A stretch of DNA of 14,658 nucleotides from Halovenus sp. (GTDB lineage Archaea > Halobacteriota > Halobacteria > Halobacteriales > Haloarculaceae), in NCBI GenBank assembly GCA_028274925.1, contig JAQCNR010000153.1, positions 1 to 14,658 on the forward strand, written 5' to 3'. The first letter of the stretch is position 1; every line of letters starts with the position of its first letter. Under the pieces are notes generated by a model that worked only from the letters and a program-made list of their open reading frames with translations, made no database searches and was not told where the DNA came from. Positions 6,033 to 12,529 of this stretch are shown here, piece after piece. The position numbers and the translations under genes were made by a program.

Positions 6033-7900
6033 AGCCGCGGAAACTGCTCCGCATCGCCCGGTGGGAAGTCCAGAAAAATGCCGGCGGACTGGACCGCCGC
6101 ACCGTCGCAATCACCGTGGTGATGATTGTGCTGTTTGCTGCCGTCTCGCCGCTGATTGCGGCCGGCGGCGTTGGACTGGAGGATGGCATCTACCGCGTCG
6201 GCGTCGACGAGGACAGCCAGTACTACGGCGTCGCCCAGAGCGACCCGACCTTCGAGATTGTCGCGGGTGCGGACGAGCGTGACCTTCGAACCGGCGACAT
6301 CGAGTTACTCGTCGACGGCCGAACCATTCGCGTCGCAGACAGTCGAAAAGGCTCGGCGGCCTACTCCGAGTTCCGCGAGAGCGTCCAGCGGTACAACAAC
6401 CAGCAACTCGCAGGGGAAGCGAACCAGACTGCCGCGTTCCCGGTCGAAGTGACTGTCGAGTTCCGCGAGCAGTCCGACCCCGGCGGAACAGATGGCCAGA
6501 CTGACGACGGAACAACGACCGACGGCGGTAACGGCGGTGATGGCTCAGGTGGGACCGATGATGGGAGTACCGACGGCGGGGCCACTGACGGCTCAGATGG
6601 GGACACAGACGGGGGAACCGATGGCGGCGAGACTGACGGTGGAAGCACTGATGGTTCGGGCGATGGTGGCACCGCTGGCGGAAGCGTCGGGTCGGCAGCG
6701 CCGACGCTCGGACAGGACCAGATTAGCGGCTCGCCCGCCGACATCAGTCCGCCGTTCCCGTTCCAGTCGCTGGTGCTCGCCTTCGTGTTCGTCATCCCGC
6801 TGAACTTCCTGATTCAGGCCTATGGTTCGACGATGCTCTCCGAGCGACTCAACCGCCGCGGCGAACTGATGCTCGTTTCACCGGTCTCACGGCTGGATAT
6901 TATCGGCGGCAAGACGCTGCCCTACTTCCTCGGCGCGATGGCGGTGGAGGGCGTGATTGCAGTCTCGCTGTTCTACATCGCTCAAGGTGGCCTCGGTGGT
7001 GCTATCTCGCTGTTCGCGGTGATGCCGATTGTGCTGCTCTTTCTCTCGGCGACGTTCCTCGGCGCGATGTTCGCACGGTCGTTCAAGGAACTCACCTTCA
7101 TCACGGTGACCATCACCGTCGTCCTGACCAGCTACGCGTTCGTGCCTGCAATCTTCACCGAATCGGGCGCAGTCGCGCTTATCTCGCCGCTGACGCTCGT
7201 AGTTCGGGAGTTACAGGGTGAGGCATTGACGCTGTCGGCGGTTGTCTTCTCGACGCTGCCGCCGCTGTTGACCGCGGGGTTGTTCTTCGGCCTCGGCTCT
7301 GGACTCTACCGCGAGGAAGACCTCTTCGACCAGCGCTCGTTGCCCGGCAAAGTGCTCGACGCGCTGGCTGTGCCAATCTCTCGGCCCCGCCACGTCGGTA
7401 TCATGACTATCGTGCTCATTCCGTTCGTGTTCGTCAGCCAGTTGCTCGCAATTGCGTTGCTGTTCGCCGTCCAGCAGGTGTCCGTCCAACTCGCGACGGT
7501 ACTGATTCTGGTTGTTGTCGCCGTCGTCGAGGAGTTCGCGAAGAGTCTGCACATCTACGCCGCGCACACGCACAACCGCTTCGAGCGAACGATGCGAATG
7601 GCAGTAATCCTCGGCATCGCCAGCGGCGTCGGCTTCTTCGTCGGCGAGAAGATTGCCCTGCTCGCACAGCTCGTCGGACTGCAGGAGGTTGCCACCGCAG
7701 AGGCCGGGCTTTCCGGTGGTATCGCGCAAGGGCCGATTCTCCTGCTGTTCTTGCTCGCGCCACTGATGCTACACGTCGTGACAGCGACAATCTCCGCAGT
7801 GGGAGCGAAGGGGAGTCGGCGCTCCTATCTTGCGGCGGTGACGGTGGCAATCGTCGTCCACCTCGCGTACAACCTCACGGTGGTGAGTGCCGTTGCGTAA
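6029..7900 (+). CDS. ABC-2 permease fused to PrsW-type intramembrane protease
   Basis: 623 residues in three parts. (1) An ABC-2 permease, about 1-440: a helix at 27-48, an extracytoplasmic domain, then about six helices from 246, with the ATPase-coupling segment 'SERLNRRGELMLVSPVS' at 271-287. (2) Within the external domain, a Gly/Asp/Thr/Ser tract at 151-220. (3) Residues about 455-623, a second set of helices carrying the four PrsW (M82) motifs: EEFAK (501-505), FFVGE (536-540), H582 in LMLHVVTATISAVGA, and HLAYN (611-615). The putative metal and catalytic residues are therefore all present and activity is plausible. The GTG start overlaps the ATPase stop by 4 nt. Fusions of permease with CPBP-type proteases are known; the FxxxE motif here points to PrsW instead. 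The protease target is unknown. Confidence 0.88.
   Translation: MKPRKLLRIARWEVQKNAGGLDRRTVAITVVMIVLFAAVSPLIAAGGVGLEDGIYRVGVDEDSQYYGVAQSDPTFEIVAGADERDLRTGDIELLVDGRTIRVADSRKGSAAYSEFRESVQRYNNQQLAGEANQTAAFPVEVTVEFREQSDPGGTDGQTDDGTTTDGGNGGDGSGGTDDGSTDGGATDGSDGDTDGGTDGGETDGGSTDGSGDGGTAGGSVGSAAPTLGQDQISGSPADISPPFPFQSLVLAFVFVIPLNFLIQAYGSTMLSERLNRRGELMLVSPVSRLDIIGGKTLPYFLGAMAVEGVIAVSLFYIAQGGLGGAISLFAVMPIVLLFLSATFLGAMFARSFKELTFITVTITVVLTSYAFVPAIFTESGAVALISPLTLVVRELQGEALTLSAVVFSTLPPLLTAGLFFGLGSGLYREEDLFDQRSLPGKVLDALAVPISRPRHVGIMTIVLIPFVFVSQLLAIALLFAVQQVSVQLATVLILVVVAVVEEFAKSLHIYAAHTHNRFERTMRMAVILGIASGVGFFVGEKIALLAQLVGLQEVATAEAGLSGGIAQGPILLLFLLAPLMLHVVTATISAVGAKGSRRSYLAAVTVAIVVHLAYNLTVVSAVA
6479..6688 (+). 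repeat. Low-complexity Asp-Gly-Thr-Ser coding tract in permease
   Basis: Encodes residues 151-220 of the permease-protease fusion. The protein is built of irregular units of the type TDGG, TDGS and GDGG, with no hydrophobic residue to speak of. It is in frame and uses varied codons, so selection on the protein rather than simple DNA slippage keeps it. It probably forms a flexible acidic linker outside the membrane. The partner permease has no such tract. Confidence 0.8.
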
Positions 7901-8987
7901 CCCAATCACAGCGCTCGCTTCGAGCGCCCGGGCGACCATCGCTGGCCGAGAAATCTCGGCGCTCAGTCGTGAGAAAACCATCGTGCTGGCGCTTGCGATT
8001 CAGTTGTTCATCGCCGCGTTCTCGTCGTTCCTCGTCGTTGGGTTGACCTCGCTGTACGACCCCTCCGCCGAGGGTGGCGAGGTTGCGGTCGGTGTCTCCG
8101 GCGAAGAGCGAGACAAACTGATTCGCGTTGCCGAGGAGATGCAAGGCGTGGACCCGACACCCTACAGCAGTCGAGCCGGTGCGCTCGCAGCCTTCGAGGA
8201 TGGTGACCTCAACGCGGTGTTACACACGAGGCAGGTGCAAACAGATCAGGGGGCGCGAATCGCCGTCGACGCCGAGGTGCCAGCCGACAGTCTGGAGACG
8301 ACGCTAGTTATCGTCCGGTTGCAGGAGTTGCTGCTGGAGTTAGAGCGTCAGGAGCGGGCCGTCCGAAGCGATAATCTGGAGTTCTCGCCGGTCGAGTTGC
8401 CCGAGGAACAGCAAGACAGCGATGACTTCACGCAGTACTTCACCTTTACGTACACCATCCTGCTGCCGCTGTTGCTGTTCCTGCCCCCGTTCATCAGCGG
8501 CTCTGTCGTGGTTGACTCGGTGACCGAGGAATTAGAGCGGGGGACGCTCGAATTACTGCGGGTTGCGCCGGTGTCGCTGACCGAAATTGTCGACGGGAAA
8601 GCGATTGGGATGATACTGATAGCACCGCTGCAAGCGTTGCTGTGGCTGGGGCTGTTGTGGGCCAACGGAATCACCGTCGCCAACGTGGGGCTGTTGCTGT
8701 TGCTCGTGACGGCAATCGCGACGCTGACGACGGCCGTTGGGCTCTTCCTCGGCCTGCTTACCGGAACCAGACAGAAGGCACAGTTGCTCTACTCGACGCT
8801 CGTGCTGCTGTTGTTCGGTGCGGCCGCGGTGCTGCCGGAACACCCGGCGTCGACGGCAGCGCTGCTGGCTGTCGATAGCGCGTCGCTGGGGACGTTAGTC
8901 CACGTGGGTGCGATAACAGTTGTTGCAGGCGTCACGTTTGCACTGGTTCGGTCCTACGTCGACAGACTCGACCCAGAGTCACTCTGA
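7887..8987 (+). CDS. ABC-2 type permease, second subunit
   Basis: 366 residues. Topology as in the first permease without the protease: a helix at about 31-53, an extracytoplasmic domain (54-185) with an acidic Glu/Gln/Asp-rich end, then helices at about 189-210, 238-258, 264-288, 298-316 and 335-355. The segment 'EELERGTLELLRVAPVS' (214-230) is the typical cytoplasmic coupling helix of ABC-2 exporters. It probably forms a heterodimer with the preceding permease, driven by the upstream ATPase. The start is GTG at 7887, overlapping the preceding gene by 14 nt; a stop codon immediately upstream in frame rules out a longer protein, and a TTG two codons later is less likely. It ends 1 nt from the convergent DUF371 gene. 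Confidence 0.92.
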   Translation: MPLRNPITALASSARATIAGREISALSREKTIVLALAIQLFIAAFSSFLVVGLTSLYDPSAEGGEVAVGVSGEERDKLIRVAEEMQGVDPTPYSSRAGALAAFEDGDLNAVLHTRQVQTDQGARIAVDAEVPADSLETTLVIVRLQELLLELERQERAVRSDNLEFSPVELPEEQQDSDDFTQYFTFTYTILLPLLLFLPPFISGSVVVDSVTEELERGTLELLRVAPVSLTEIVDGKAIGMILIAPLQALLWLGLLWANGITVANVGLLLLLVTAIATLTTAVGLFLGLLTGTRQKAQLLYSTLVLLLFGAAAVLPEHPASTAALLAVDSASLGTLVHVGAITVVAGVTFALVRSYVDRLDPESL

Positions 8988-8988
8988 C

Positions 8989-9414
8989 TCACTCGACGGT
9001 CAGTGTGACAGTGACGGCACTGCCGTCAGCGAGTTCGGAGACGAGTTCGCGGTCTAGGTCCGCGGCGGCCCCGCTCGCGTCCACAGCGATTGTCCGGTCG
9101 TCATCTGTGTACTCACTTGTCCGGATGACAGCGCTGCGCTCGCCCTCGAAGGTCAGGTCGCTGTCGCCGCGGGCGGTCAACTGGTCGCTGTGTTCGCCCG
9201 CTTCGATGTCGATGGTGATGGTGGCGTCGTCGTCCTGACAGGCGTCAACGAAGGCGTCGTCGAACTCGGCCGGGACGCAGTCGGCTTCGATGCAAATAAT
9301 GCAGTCCCCGGCAGGCGTGAGGAAGTCATCACTGGTCAGTTCGAGCGTGCTCGCGTGCTCTGCGCTGACGTGTTCGTGACCAACGGCTCGAATCTGTTCC
9401 CGTGGCGGAGTCAT
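8989..9414 (-). CDS. DUF371 family protein
   Basis: 141 residues. The N-terminal half has the family pattern 'IRAVGHEHVSAEHASTLELT' followed by 'TPAGDCIICIEAD', the hallmark of archaeal DUF371 proteins; the rest is beta-rich and acidic ('TVTLTVE' at the end). No membrane segment or signal. Archaeal DUF371 proteins have no known function; C38 and C41 in GDCIICIEAD with C46 and C59 are possible metal or redox ligands, which is inference. Start ATG at 9414, about 28 nt below a TATA-like box, so leaderless. Convergent with the ABC operon (1 nt apart). Confidence 0.88.
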   Translation of the reverse strand: MTPPREQIRAVGHEHVSAEHASTLELTSDDFLTPAGDCIICIEADCVPAEFDDAFVDACQDDDATITIDIEAGEHSDQLTARGDSDLTFEGERSAVIRTSEYTDDDRTIAVDASGAAADLDRELVSELADGSAVTVTLTVE

Positions 9415-9437
9415 CGTCAGTGCGTCCGAGAACGGGA

Positions 9438-9446
9438 ACTAATTAC
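9438..9446 (-). promoter_or_regulatory. TATA-like box of the DUF371 gene
   Basis: The minus strand reads GTAATTAGT, centred about 28 nt above the ATG at 9414. It lies downstream of the 27-residue gene, so DUF371 has its own promoter even if read-through occurs. Confidence 0.5.
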
Positions 9447-9463
9447 CTTGCGATGCTGCGTGC

Positions 9464-9547
9464 TCAGATGAGCGTCGCGCTGTAGGCCAGCATCGAGAGC
9501 ACCATCAGGCCGACGAAAAACAGCGCAATGATCTGTTCACTGTTCAT
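9464..9547 (-). CDS. 27-residue single-helix membrane protein
   Basis: A very short gene: MNSEQ, then one hydrophobic helix (IIALFFVGLMVLSMLAY), ending in SATLI. An AT-rich box 25 nt upstream (TAATGTAT) fits a leaderless start at this ATG. The frame stays open upstream, but that extension would run through the box and the divergent rhomboid promoter and has no plausible protein character, so the short form is preferred. Single-helix microproteins often act as partners of larger membrane proteins; nothing here shows which. No family recognised. Confidence 0.6.
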   Translation of the reverse strand: MNSEQIIALFFVGLMVLSMLAYSATLI

Positions 9548-9567
9548 ACCGGAGCATATAGGAGAGG

Positions 9568-9575
9568 ATACATTA
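9568..9575 (-). promoter_or_regulatory. TATA-like box of the 27-residue gene
   Basis: The minus strand reads TAATGTAT, centred about 25 nt upstream of the ATG at 9547. Confidence 0.45.
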
Positions 9576-9600
9576 GCCTTTTCGCTCGGGCCGGGCGGCA

Positions 9601-9608
9601 GAATTATC
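9601..9608 (+). promoter_or_regulatory. TATA-like box of the rhomboid gene
   Basis: GAATTATC, centred about 27 nt before the ATG at 9632, predicts a leaderless mRNA. It is divergent from the promoter of the 27-residue gene within 84 nt. Confidence 0.5.
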
Positions 9609-9631
9609 ACCGTGAGCGTCGCAACTAAGCT

Positions 9632-10234
9632 ATGGCGCGAGCCTCCGGTGGAGCCGTCTTCGAACTGTTGGCGGTCTTCGTCCTCGTTTACGCCCTCCAA
9701 CTGGTCTCAGCCTTTGCCGGCCTCGTTGGGAGTCTGTTCATCCTCTCCCCGCCAGTCTCGGAGCACCCGTGGACAGTCGTGACGAGTATCTACGCACACA
9801 ACGGACTCGGTCACCTCGTCTCGAACGCGGTTGCGCTGCTCATCTTCGGCTGGCCAGTTGCACGCGCGACTACACGATTTCGATTCCACCTGTTCGTCAT
9901 CGTCAGCGGTTCACTCGCTGGCCTCACACAGATTCTCGTGACCGACGTTGCGGGTGTGCTGGGCGCGAGCGGTGCTGTCTTCGCGCTGCTTGGCTACCTG
10001 CTTGCGGGCAATCGGCTGTCGAGTTCGCTCGCGAGTCTCGTCGAAATCCCGACGTGGCTGGCACTCACTGTGTTTGTTATCATCGCGGCTATCGTGACAC
10101 TGGCGACGGCGAGTCCAGGTGTCGCGCTGATTGCACACTTTATTGGCCTGATGGTCGGGCTCCTGGCGGGCCGAATCGGCGTCCTCGACCCCGGTAGTCG
10201 ACGCCGGGCGTCACCAGCCAGCGGCGTCTCGTAG
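9632..10234 (+). CDS. Rhomboid-family intramembrane serine protease
   Basis: 200 residues, about six transmembrane helices. The catalytic Ser is in GASGAVFALLGY (S113, GxSG), the catalytic His in AHFIGLMVGLLAGR (H169), and the oxyanion/structural motif is HNGLGHLVSN (H56, H61, N65). All key residues are present, so it should cleave the helices of membrane substrates. The length fits a minimal archaeal rhomboid; the C-terminal 15 residues are polar and basic. It has its own TATA-like box. The 38-nt gap to the following HTH gene, with only a weak promoter between, allows co-transcription. Confidence 0.95.
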   Translation: MARASGGAVFELLAVFVLVYALQLVSAFAGLVGSLFILSPPVSEHPWTVVTSIYAHNGLGHLVSNAVALLIFGWPVARATTRFRFHLFVIVSGSLAGLTQILVTDVAGVLGASGAVFALLGYLLAGNRLSSSLASLVEIPTWLALTVFVIIAAIVTLATASPGVALIAHFIGLMVGLLAGRIGVLDPGSRRRASPASGVS

Positions 10235-10272
10235 CAGTACGTTCAAGCCCTCCGGGTGAGAAGTCCAACTAG

Positions 10273-10926
10273 ATGGCTTCCGGTATCCGCGCGACCATCG
10301 CGTTCGCCGACCCCGGTGACTGTCCGATTGCGGCAACAGCAGCACAGGTCGAGACACCAATCGAGCAGGTGTCGACATCAATCGGGAGCGACACTGCCGA
10401 AAGCGTCACCGAGTTTCTGGCGCCCAGCGACCTCGAGCCACCGGCAGGCGTGGAACCGGCATTCTCCTACGGGGCAGAGACGATTTACCGGACTGTTCAC
10501 GGCGACGAGGTCTGTTGTCCCTGTGAGTGTCTTGGCACCCATGGCTGTCCCGTCCACCGATACAACGCCGAGGATGGGACGCTCACGCTCGTTTTTCACG
10601 CCAGTGATTTCGAGACCTTACAGACCATCGTTGGAGACCTGCGCGACCGGTATCCGCCGGTCGATGTGCAACGATTGCTGCAGCCACCACTGGATGGGTC
10701 GCCCGAGGGCCGGGTGTTCGTCAACCGTGGTCGACTGACTGACCGCCAGTTAGAGGTGCTCGAAACCGCCTACAAACGGGGCTACTTTGAACGACCAAAA
10801 CGAGCCAACGCGACCGAACTCGCAGCGGAACTTGGGATTGCGCAGTCGACGTTCACAGAGCACCTGATGACTGCCCAGCGAAAACTGCTCGACGACGCCC
10901 TCGAAGTCGACGCTGACCGGGCATGA
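10273..10926 (+). CDS. Bat-type HTH_10 regulator with Cys-rich motif
   Basis: 217 residues. The C-terminal 155-206 is the haloarchaeal 'bacterio-opsin activator' HTH: 'LTDRQLEVLETAYKRGYF', 'ATELAAELGIAQSTFTEHL', and a final helix. The N-terminal half is a small alpha/beta domain with a cluster CCPCECLGTHGCPVH (81-95: C81, C82, C84, C86, C92, H95), followed by a strand-rich part 'GTLTLVFHASDFETLQTIVGDL'. Members with this Cys cluster recur in haloarchaea; a metal- or redox-sensing role is inference. The targets are unknown. It may be co-transcribed with rhomboid. Confidence 0.88.
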   Translation: MASGIRATIAFADPGDCPIAATAAQVETPIEQVSTSIGSDTAESVTEFLAPSDLEPPAGVEPAFSYGAETIYRTVHGDEVCCPCECLGTHGCPVHRYNAEDGTLTLVFHASDFETLQTIVGDLRDRYPPVDVQRLLQPPLDGSPEGRVFVNRGRLTDRQLEVLETAYKRGYFERPKRANATELAAELGIAQSTFTEHLMTAQRKLLDDALEVDADRA

Positions 10927-10930
10927 AATA

Positions 10931-10938
10931 GCTTAAGG
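10931..10938 (+). promoter_or_regulatory. TATA-like box upstream of the PPOX gene
   Basis: GCTTAAGG, inside the AT-rich end of the HTH gene's 3' flank. It is about 22 nt from the five-codon ORF at 10957 and 36 nt from the gene start at 10971. A second AT-rich run, TATCTATAT (10946-10954), is too close to the starts for normal spacing. The assignment is uncertain. Confidence 0.4.
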
Positions 10939-10956
10939 CCACGAGTATCTATATCC

Positions 10957-10974
10957 ATGACGAACAAGCAATGA
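10957..10974 (+). CDS. Five-codon upstream ORF overlapping the PPOX start
   Basis: ATG ACG AAC AAG CAA TGA encodes MTNKQ. Its TGA overlaps the ATG of the next gene (ATGA, bases 10971-10974). With the box at 10931-10938 the predicted transcript would begin near this first ATG, so a leaderless ribosome would read the mini-ORF and could re-initiate on the downstream gene. It may equally be chance. Confidence 0.3.
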   Translation: MTNKQ

Positions 10975-11429
10975 GTTTGGCAGAGGAGACAGAGATGGTG
11001 GCTGCGGAGATTGACGAGTTTCTGAGTGGCACGGAGACGGGTGTGCTCGCGCTTGCGGACGATAACGACCCTTACTCGATTCCGATTTCCTACGGCTACG
11101 ACGCTGACTCCGGAGCGTTCTACATGCGGTTGGTCTCCACACCAGACAGCGACAAACGAGGATTTCTCTCCTCTAAGCCACGAGCCAAACTGGTCATTTA
11201 CGACGAAAACGACACACAGACGCGCTATCGGAGTGTGGTGGCGACGGGGACCCTCGAACAGATCGACCCCAACGAGATGTCTGTCGAGGAAATCGAGCAG
11301 TACGGCGAGGCACGACGGCCACTGTTCGAGATCTGGGGGCAGGGAAAAGCGGAACTCGATATCAAACTATACCGACTCAAGCCGGACGAACTGACCGGCC
11401 GGCGAACCGAAGTCGACCGCGACTCTTAA
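10971..11429 (+). CDS. PPOX-fold FMN-binding (pyridoxamine oxidase-like) protein
   Basis: 152 residues, split-barrel flavoprotein of the pyridoxamine 5'-phosphate oxidase-like group. Typical features are the N-terminal helix leading into 'ETGVLALADDNDPYSIPISYGYD', 'GAFYMRLVSTPDSDKRGFLSSKP' and 'RYRSVVATGTLEQI'. Such proteins bind FMN, F420 or haem; the sequence does not decide which, and true PNP oxidase activity is unlikely at this length. The N-terminal 'EETEMVAAEIDEFL' start is normal for the family. Its stop codon overlaps that of the convergent zinc ribbon gene (TTAA). A five-codon ORF precedes it. Confidence 0.85.
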   Translation: MSLAEETEMVAAEIDEFLSGTETGVLALADDNDPYSIPISYGYDADSGAFYMRLVSTPDSDKRGFLSSKPRAKLVIYDENDTQTRYRSVVATGTLEQIDPNEMSVEEIEQYGEARRPLFEIWGQGKAELDIKLYRLKPDELTGRRTEVDRDS

Positions 11430-11560
11430 TCCTGGAACTCGGTGCCATCGACCGCTGTTGCACAGACTGGGCAGCCGTTCGCCTCGATTGCTTTGCGCAT
11501 CGTTTCGTTGACATCGATTTGTTGTCCACATGCTGGACATGTGAACTCGTACTCTTTCAT
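11426..11560 (-). CDS. Small zinc-ribbon protein (44 residues)
   Basis: Begins MKEYEFTCPACGQQIDVN, with a helix 'ETMRKAIEANG' and then CPVC: two CxxC knuckles (CPAC, CPVC) that should bind one zinc. It resembles a widespread haloarchaeal small zinc-ribbon type (DUF7560-like; the name is from memory). Function unknown. An in-frame ATG at 11602 would add 14 low-complexity residues (SEPQSQAGGGYQP), and a TTG at 11644 more still; the short form keeps the conserved core. A GGAGG lies at 11574-11578, 13 nt before the ATG. The 3' end shares TTAA with the convergent PPOX gene. Confidence 0.7.
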   Translation of the reverse strand: MKEYEFTCPACGQQIDVNETMRKAIEANGCPVCATAVDGTEFQD

Positions 11561-11835
11561 AGGTTGATATCCGCCTCCTGCCTGTGATTGGGGTTCTGAC
11601 ATCCGCAGATGTCCCTCTTGATTCGGTGTATGCTGGGGTTCCAAATAGAGCTACAACCAGTATATCCGGGCTGATTCAAGTAGGGCTCGGCCTCGGTGTT
11701 CGTCGTCACTTATGATGTCCGAACACATGCGGTCAAGAGTATAAAAGACCTCGAAATTCTCCAAAGTTGCCACAATCGGAGCTAGATTCTGAAACGGCAC
11801 GTCTCAGCCGTCATCGCCGGTGTCGAGTCCAGAAC
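11561..11835. other. 275-nt region without a convincing gene
   Basis: Lies between the zinc ribbon gene and the end of the DICT gene; the left 42 nt may be coding if the zinc ribbon starts at 11602. It holds AT-rich promoter-like motifs at 11661-11665 (TATAT) and 11739-11747. On the minus strand a 25-codon ORF starts at 11728, but its spacing from the box is wrong for a leaderless gene, so I do not call it. No hairpin terminator or repeat is evident. Confidence 0.5.
11739..11747. promoter_or_regulatory. Strong TATA-like motif, direction unclear
   Basis: GTATAAAAG on the plus strand, or CTTTTATAC on the minus strand, the latter matching the haloarchaeal TTTATA box. On the minus strand, transcription would start near 11716 and run towards the zinc ribbon gene with a long leader. 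On the plus strand it would start near 11768 and run antisense into the DICT gene. No start codon sits at the leaderless position on the minus strand; a TTG does on the plus strand. Confidence 0.4.
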
Positions 11836-12387
11836 TCAATCGAGTGCGCTGAGTGCTTCGAGCACGTCTGTGACCACGTTCTGGTCGTAGCTCCAGAATC
11901 CCTCGTACCCAGTATCGTGCTCTCTGGCGAGGAGAACGCAGGCTTGCTCCGGGTCTGGGCCGCCATCGAAGGCGAGACACCAGTACAGTTCGAGGCCGTC
12001 GTTCGTGCCGGAATGGAATTCGACGCCGTCGATATCCGGCGGCGTCCAGTTGTCCGTACCGTAGATGTGGAGAGAGAGCTTGGCATCGGCTGCAAGCCGC
12101 CGATAGAGACTCTCCTGCGGTGCAAACGACTGCTCGGTCTGGAACTTCGCCCGGAGCGTTCCGTTGCCGACTCGAAGCGCCCGGTCTTCGATTTCGCGGC
12201 TCGCAAGCAGTAGCTGTCGTCGGTCCAGTGAGTGAAACAGCGTCTCGTCGAACAGCTCGAATGCGTCGCCCAACCCAGTCCCAGTGGCCGCAGTGTCGAG
12301 CGAGCTGTCTGCCGGCGGCGAGAGCAGTTGGTCGAGTTGCTGGACTGACACCGCCCCAACTCTATCCTGGCCCTCGCGAATCGTCAC
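11836..12387 (-). CDS. DICT-domain sensory protein
   Basis: 183 residues. The N-terminal 20 residues are a linker-like start; 35-175 resemble the haloarchaeal DICT domain, a sensory domain first described with diguanylate cyclases and two-component systems. Recognisable parts are 'DETLFHSLDRRQLLLASREIED', 'QSFAPQESLYRRLAADAKLSLH', 'GLELYWCLAFDGGPDPEQACVLLARE' and 'YEGFWSYDQNVVTDVLEAL'. No DNA-binding or enzyme domain is fused to it; the winged helix two genes upstream is a likely partner. The start is GTG at 12387, overlapping the stop of the small gene (GTGA); a stop codon lies upstream in frame with no other start between. The ligand is unknown. Confidence 0.75.
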   Translation of the reverse strand: MTIREGQDRVGAVSVQQLDQLLSPPADSSLDTAATGTGLGDAFELFDETLFHSLDRRQLLLASREIEDRALRVGNGTLRAKFQTEQSFAPQESLYRRLAADAKLSLHIYGTDNWTPPDIDGVEFHSGTNDGLELYWCLAFDGGPDPEQACVLLAREHDTGYEGFWSYDQNVVTDVLEALSALD

Positions 12388-12521
12388 GTACGGCTCTGGC
12401 CCACCCGGCGGGAGACGTTTCGGGCCCCGAGGCGCTCGTCGATGTCAGTCTCGGCGTCGGAGCTGTAGACGGTACACTCCGTGCGCTGGTCGTCGATGGT
12501 ATCGAAATACTCCCCGAACAT
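12384..12521 (-). CDS. 45-residue small protein between wHTH and DICT genes
   Basis: Begins MFGEYFDTIDDQRTECTV and ends NVSRRVGQSRT: an acidic first two thirds and a basic tail, one Cys, no membrane helix. Evidence that it is real: 39 of 45 codons end in G or C, as in its neighbours; its ATG is 8 nt after the winged-helix stop; and its TGA overlaps the GTG of the DICT gene. The three genes are thus packed as one coupled operon. Another possibility is a leader-like ORF that only couples translation. No family recognised. Confidence 0.65.
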   Translation of the reverse strand: MFGEYFDTIDDQRTECTVYSSDAETDIDERLGARNVSRRVGQSRT

Positions 12522-12529
12522 CGGACGCG

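Noticed and set aside
5052..6110. 352-codon minus-strand frame opposite the ABC ATPase
   Set aside because: The plus strand has every ABC motif; this frame runs across the ATPase promoter and into the next gene.
6479..6688. Repetitive DNA as a tandem repeat or CRISPR-like array
   Set aside because: No constant repeat unit or spacer pattern; the regularity is in the protein, in frame, with varied codons.
5130..8987. Naming the ABC operon natAB (Na+ exporter)
   Set aside because: Only general family similarity; substrate cannot be inferred from sequence alone.
9464..9700. 78-residue version of the 27-residue membrane protein
   Set aside because: The extension would overlap the rhomboid start and both divergent promoters and has no protein-like character.
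11767..12213. TTG-started plus-strand frame about 25 nt after a TATA-like motif
   Set aside because: The spacing is tempting for a leaderless gene, but it is antisense to the DICT gene, uses a rare start and has no recognisable domain. Kept only as a possible antisense transcript.
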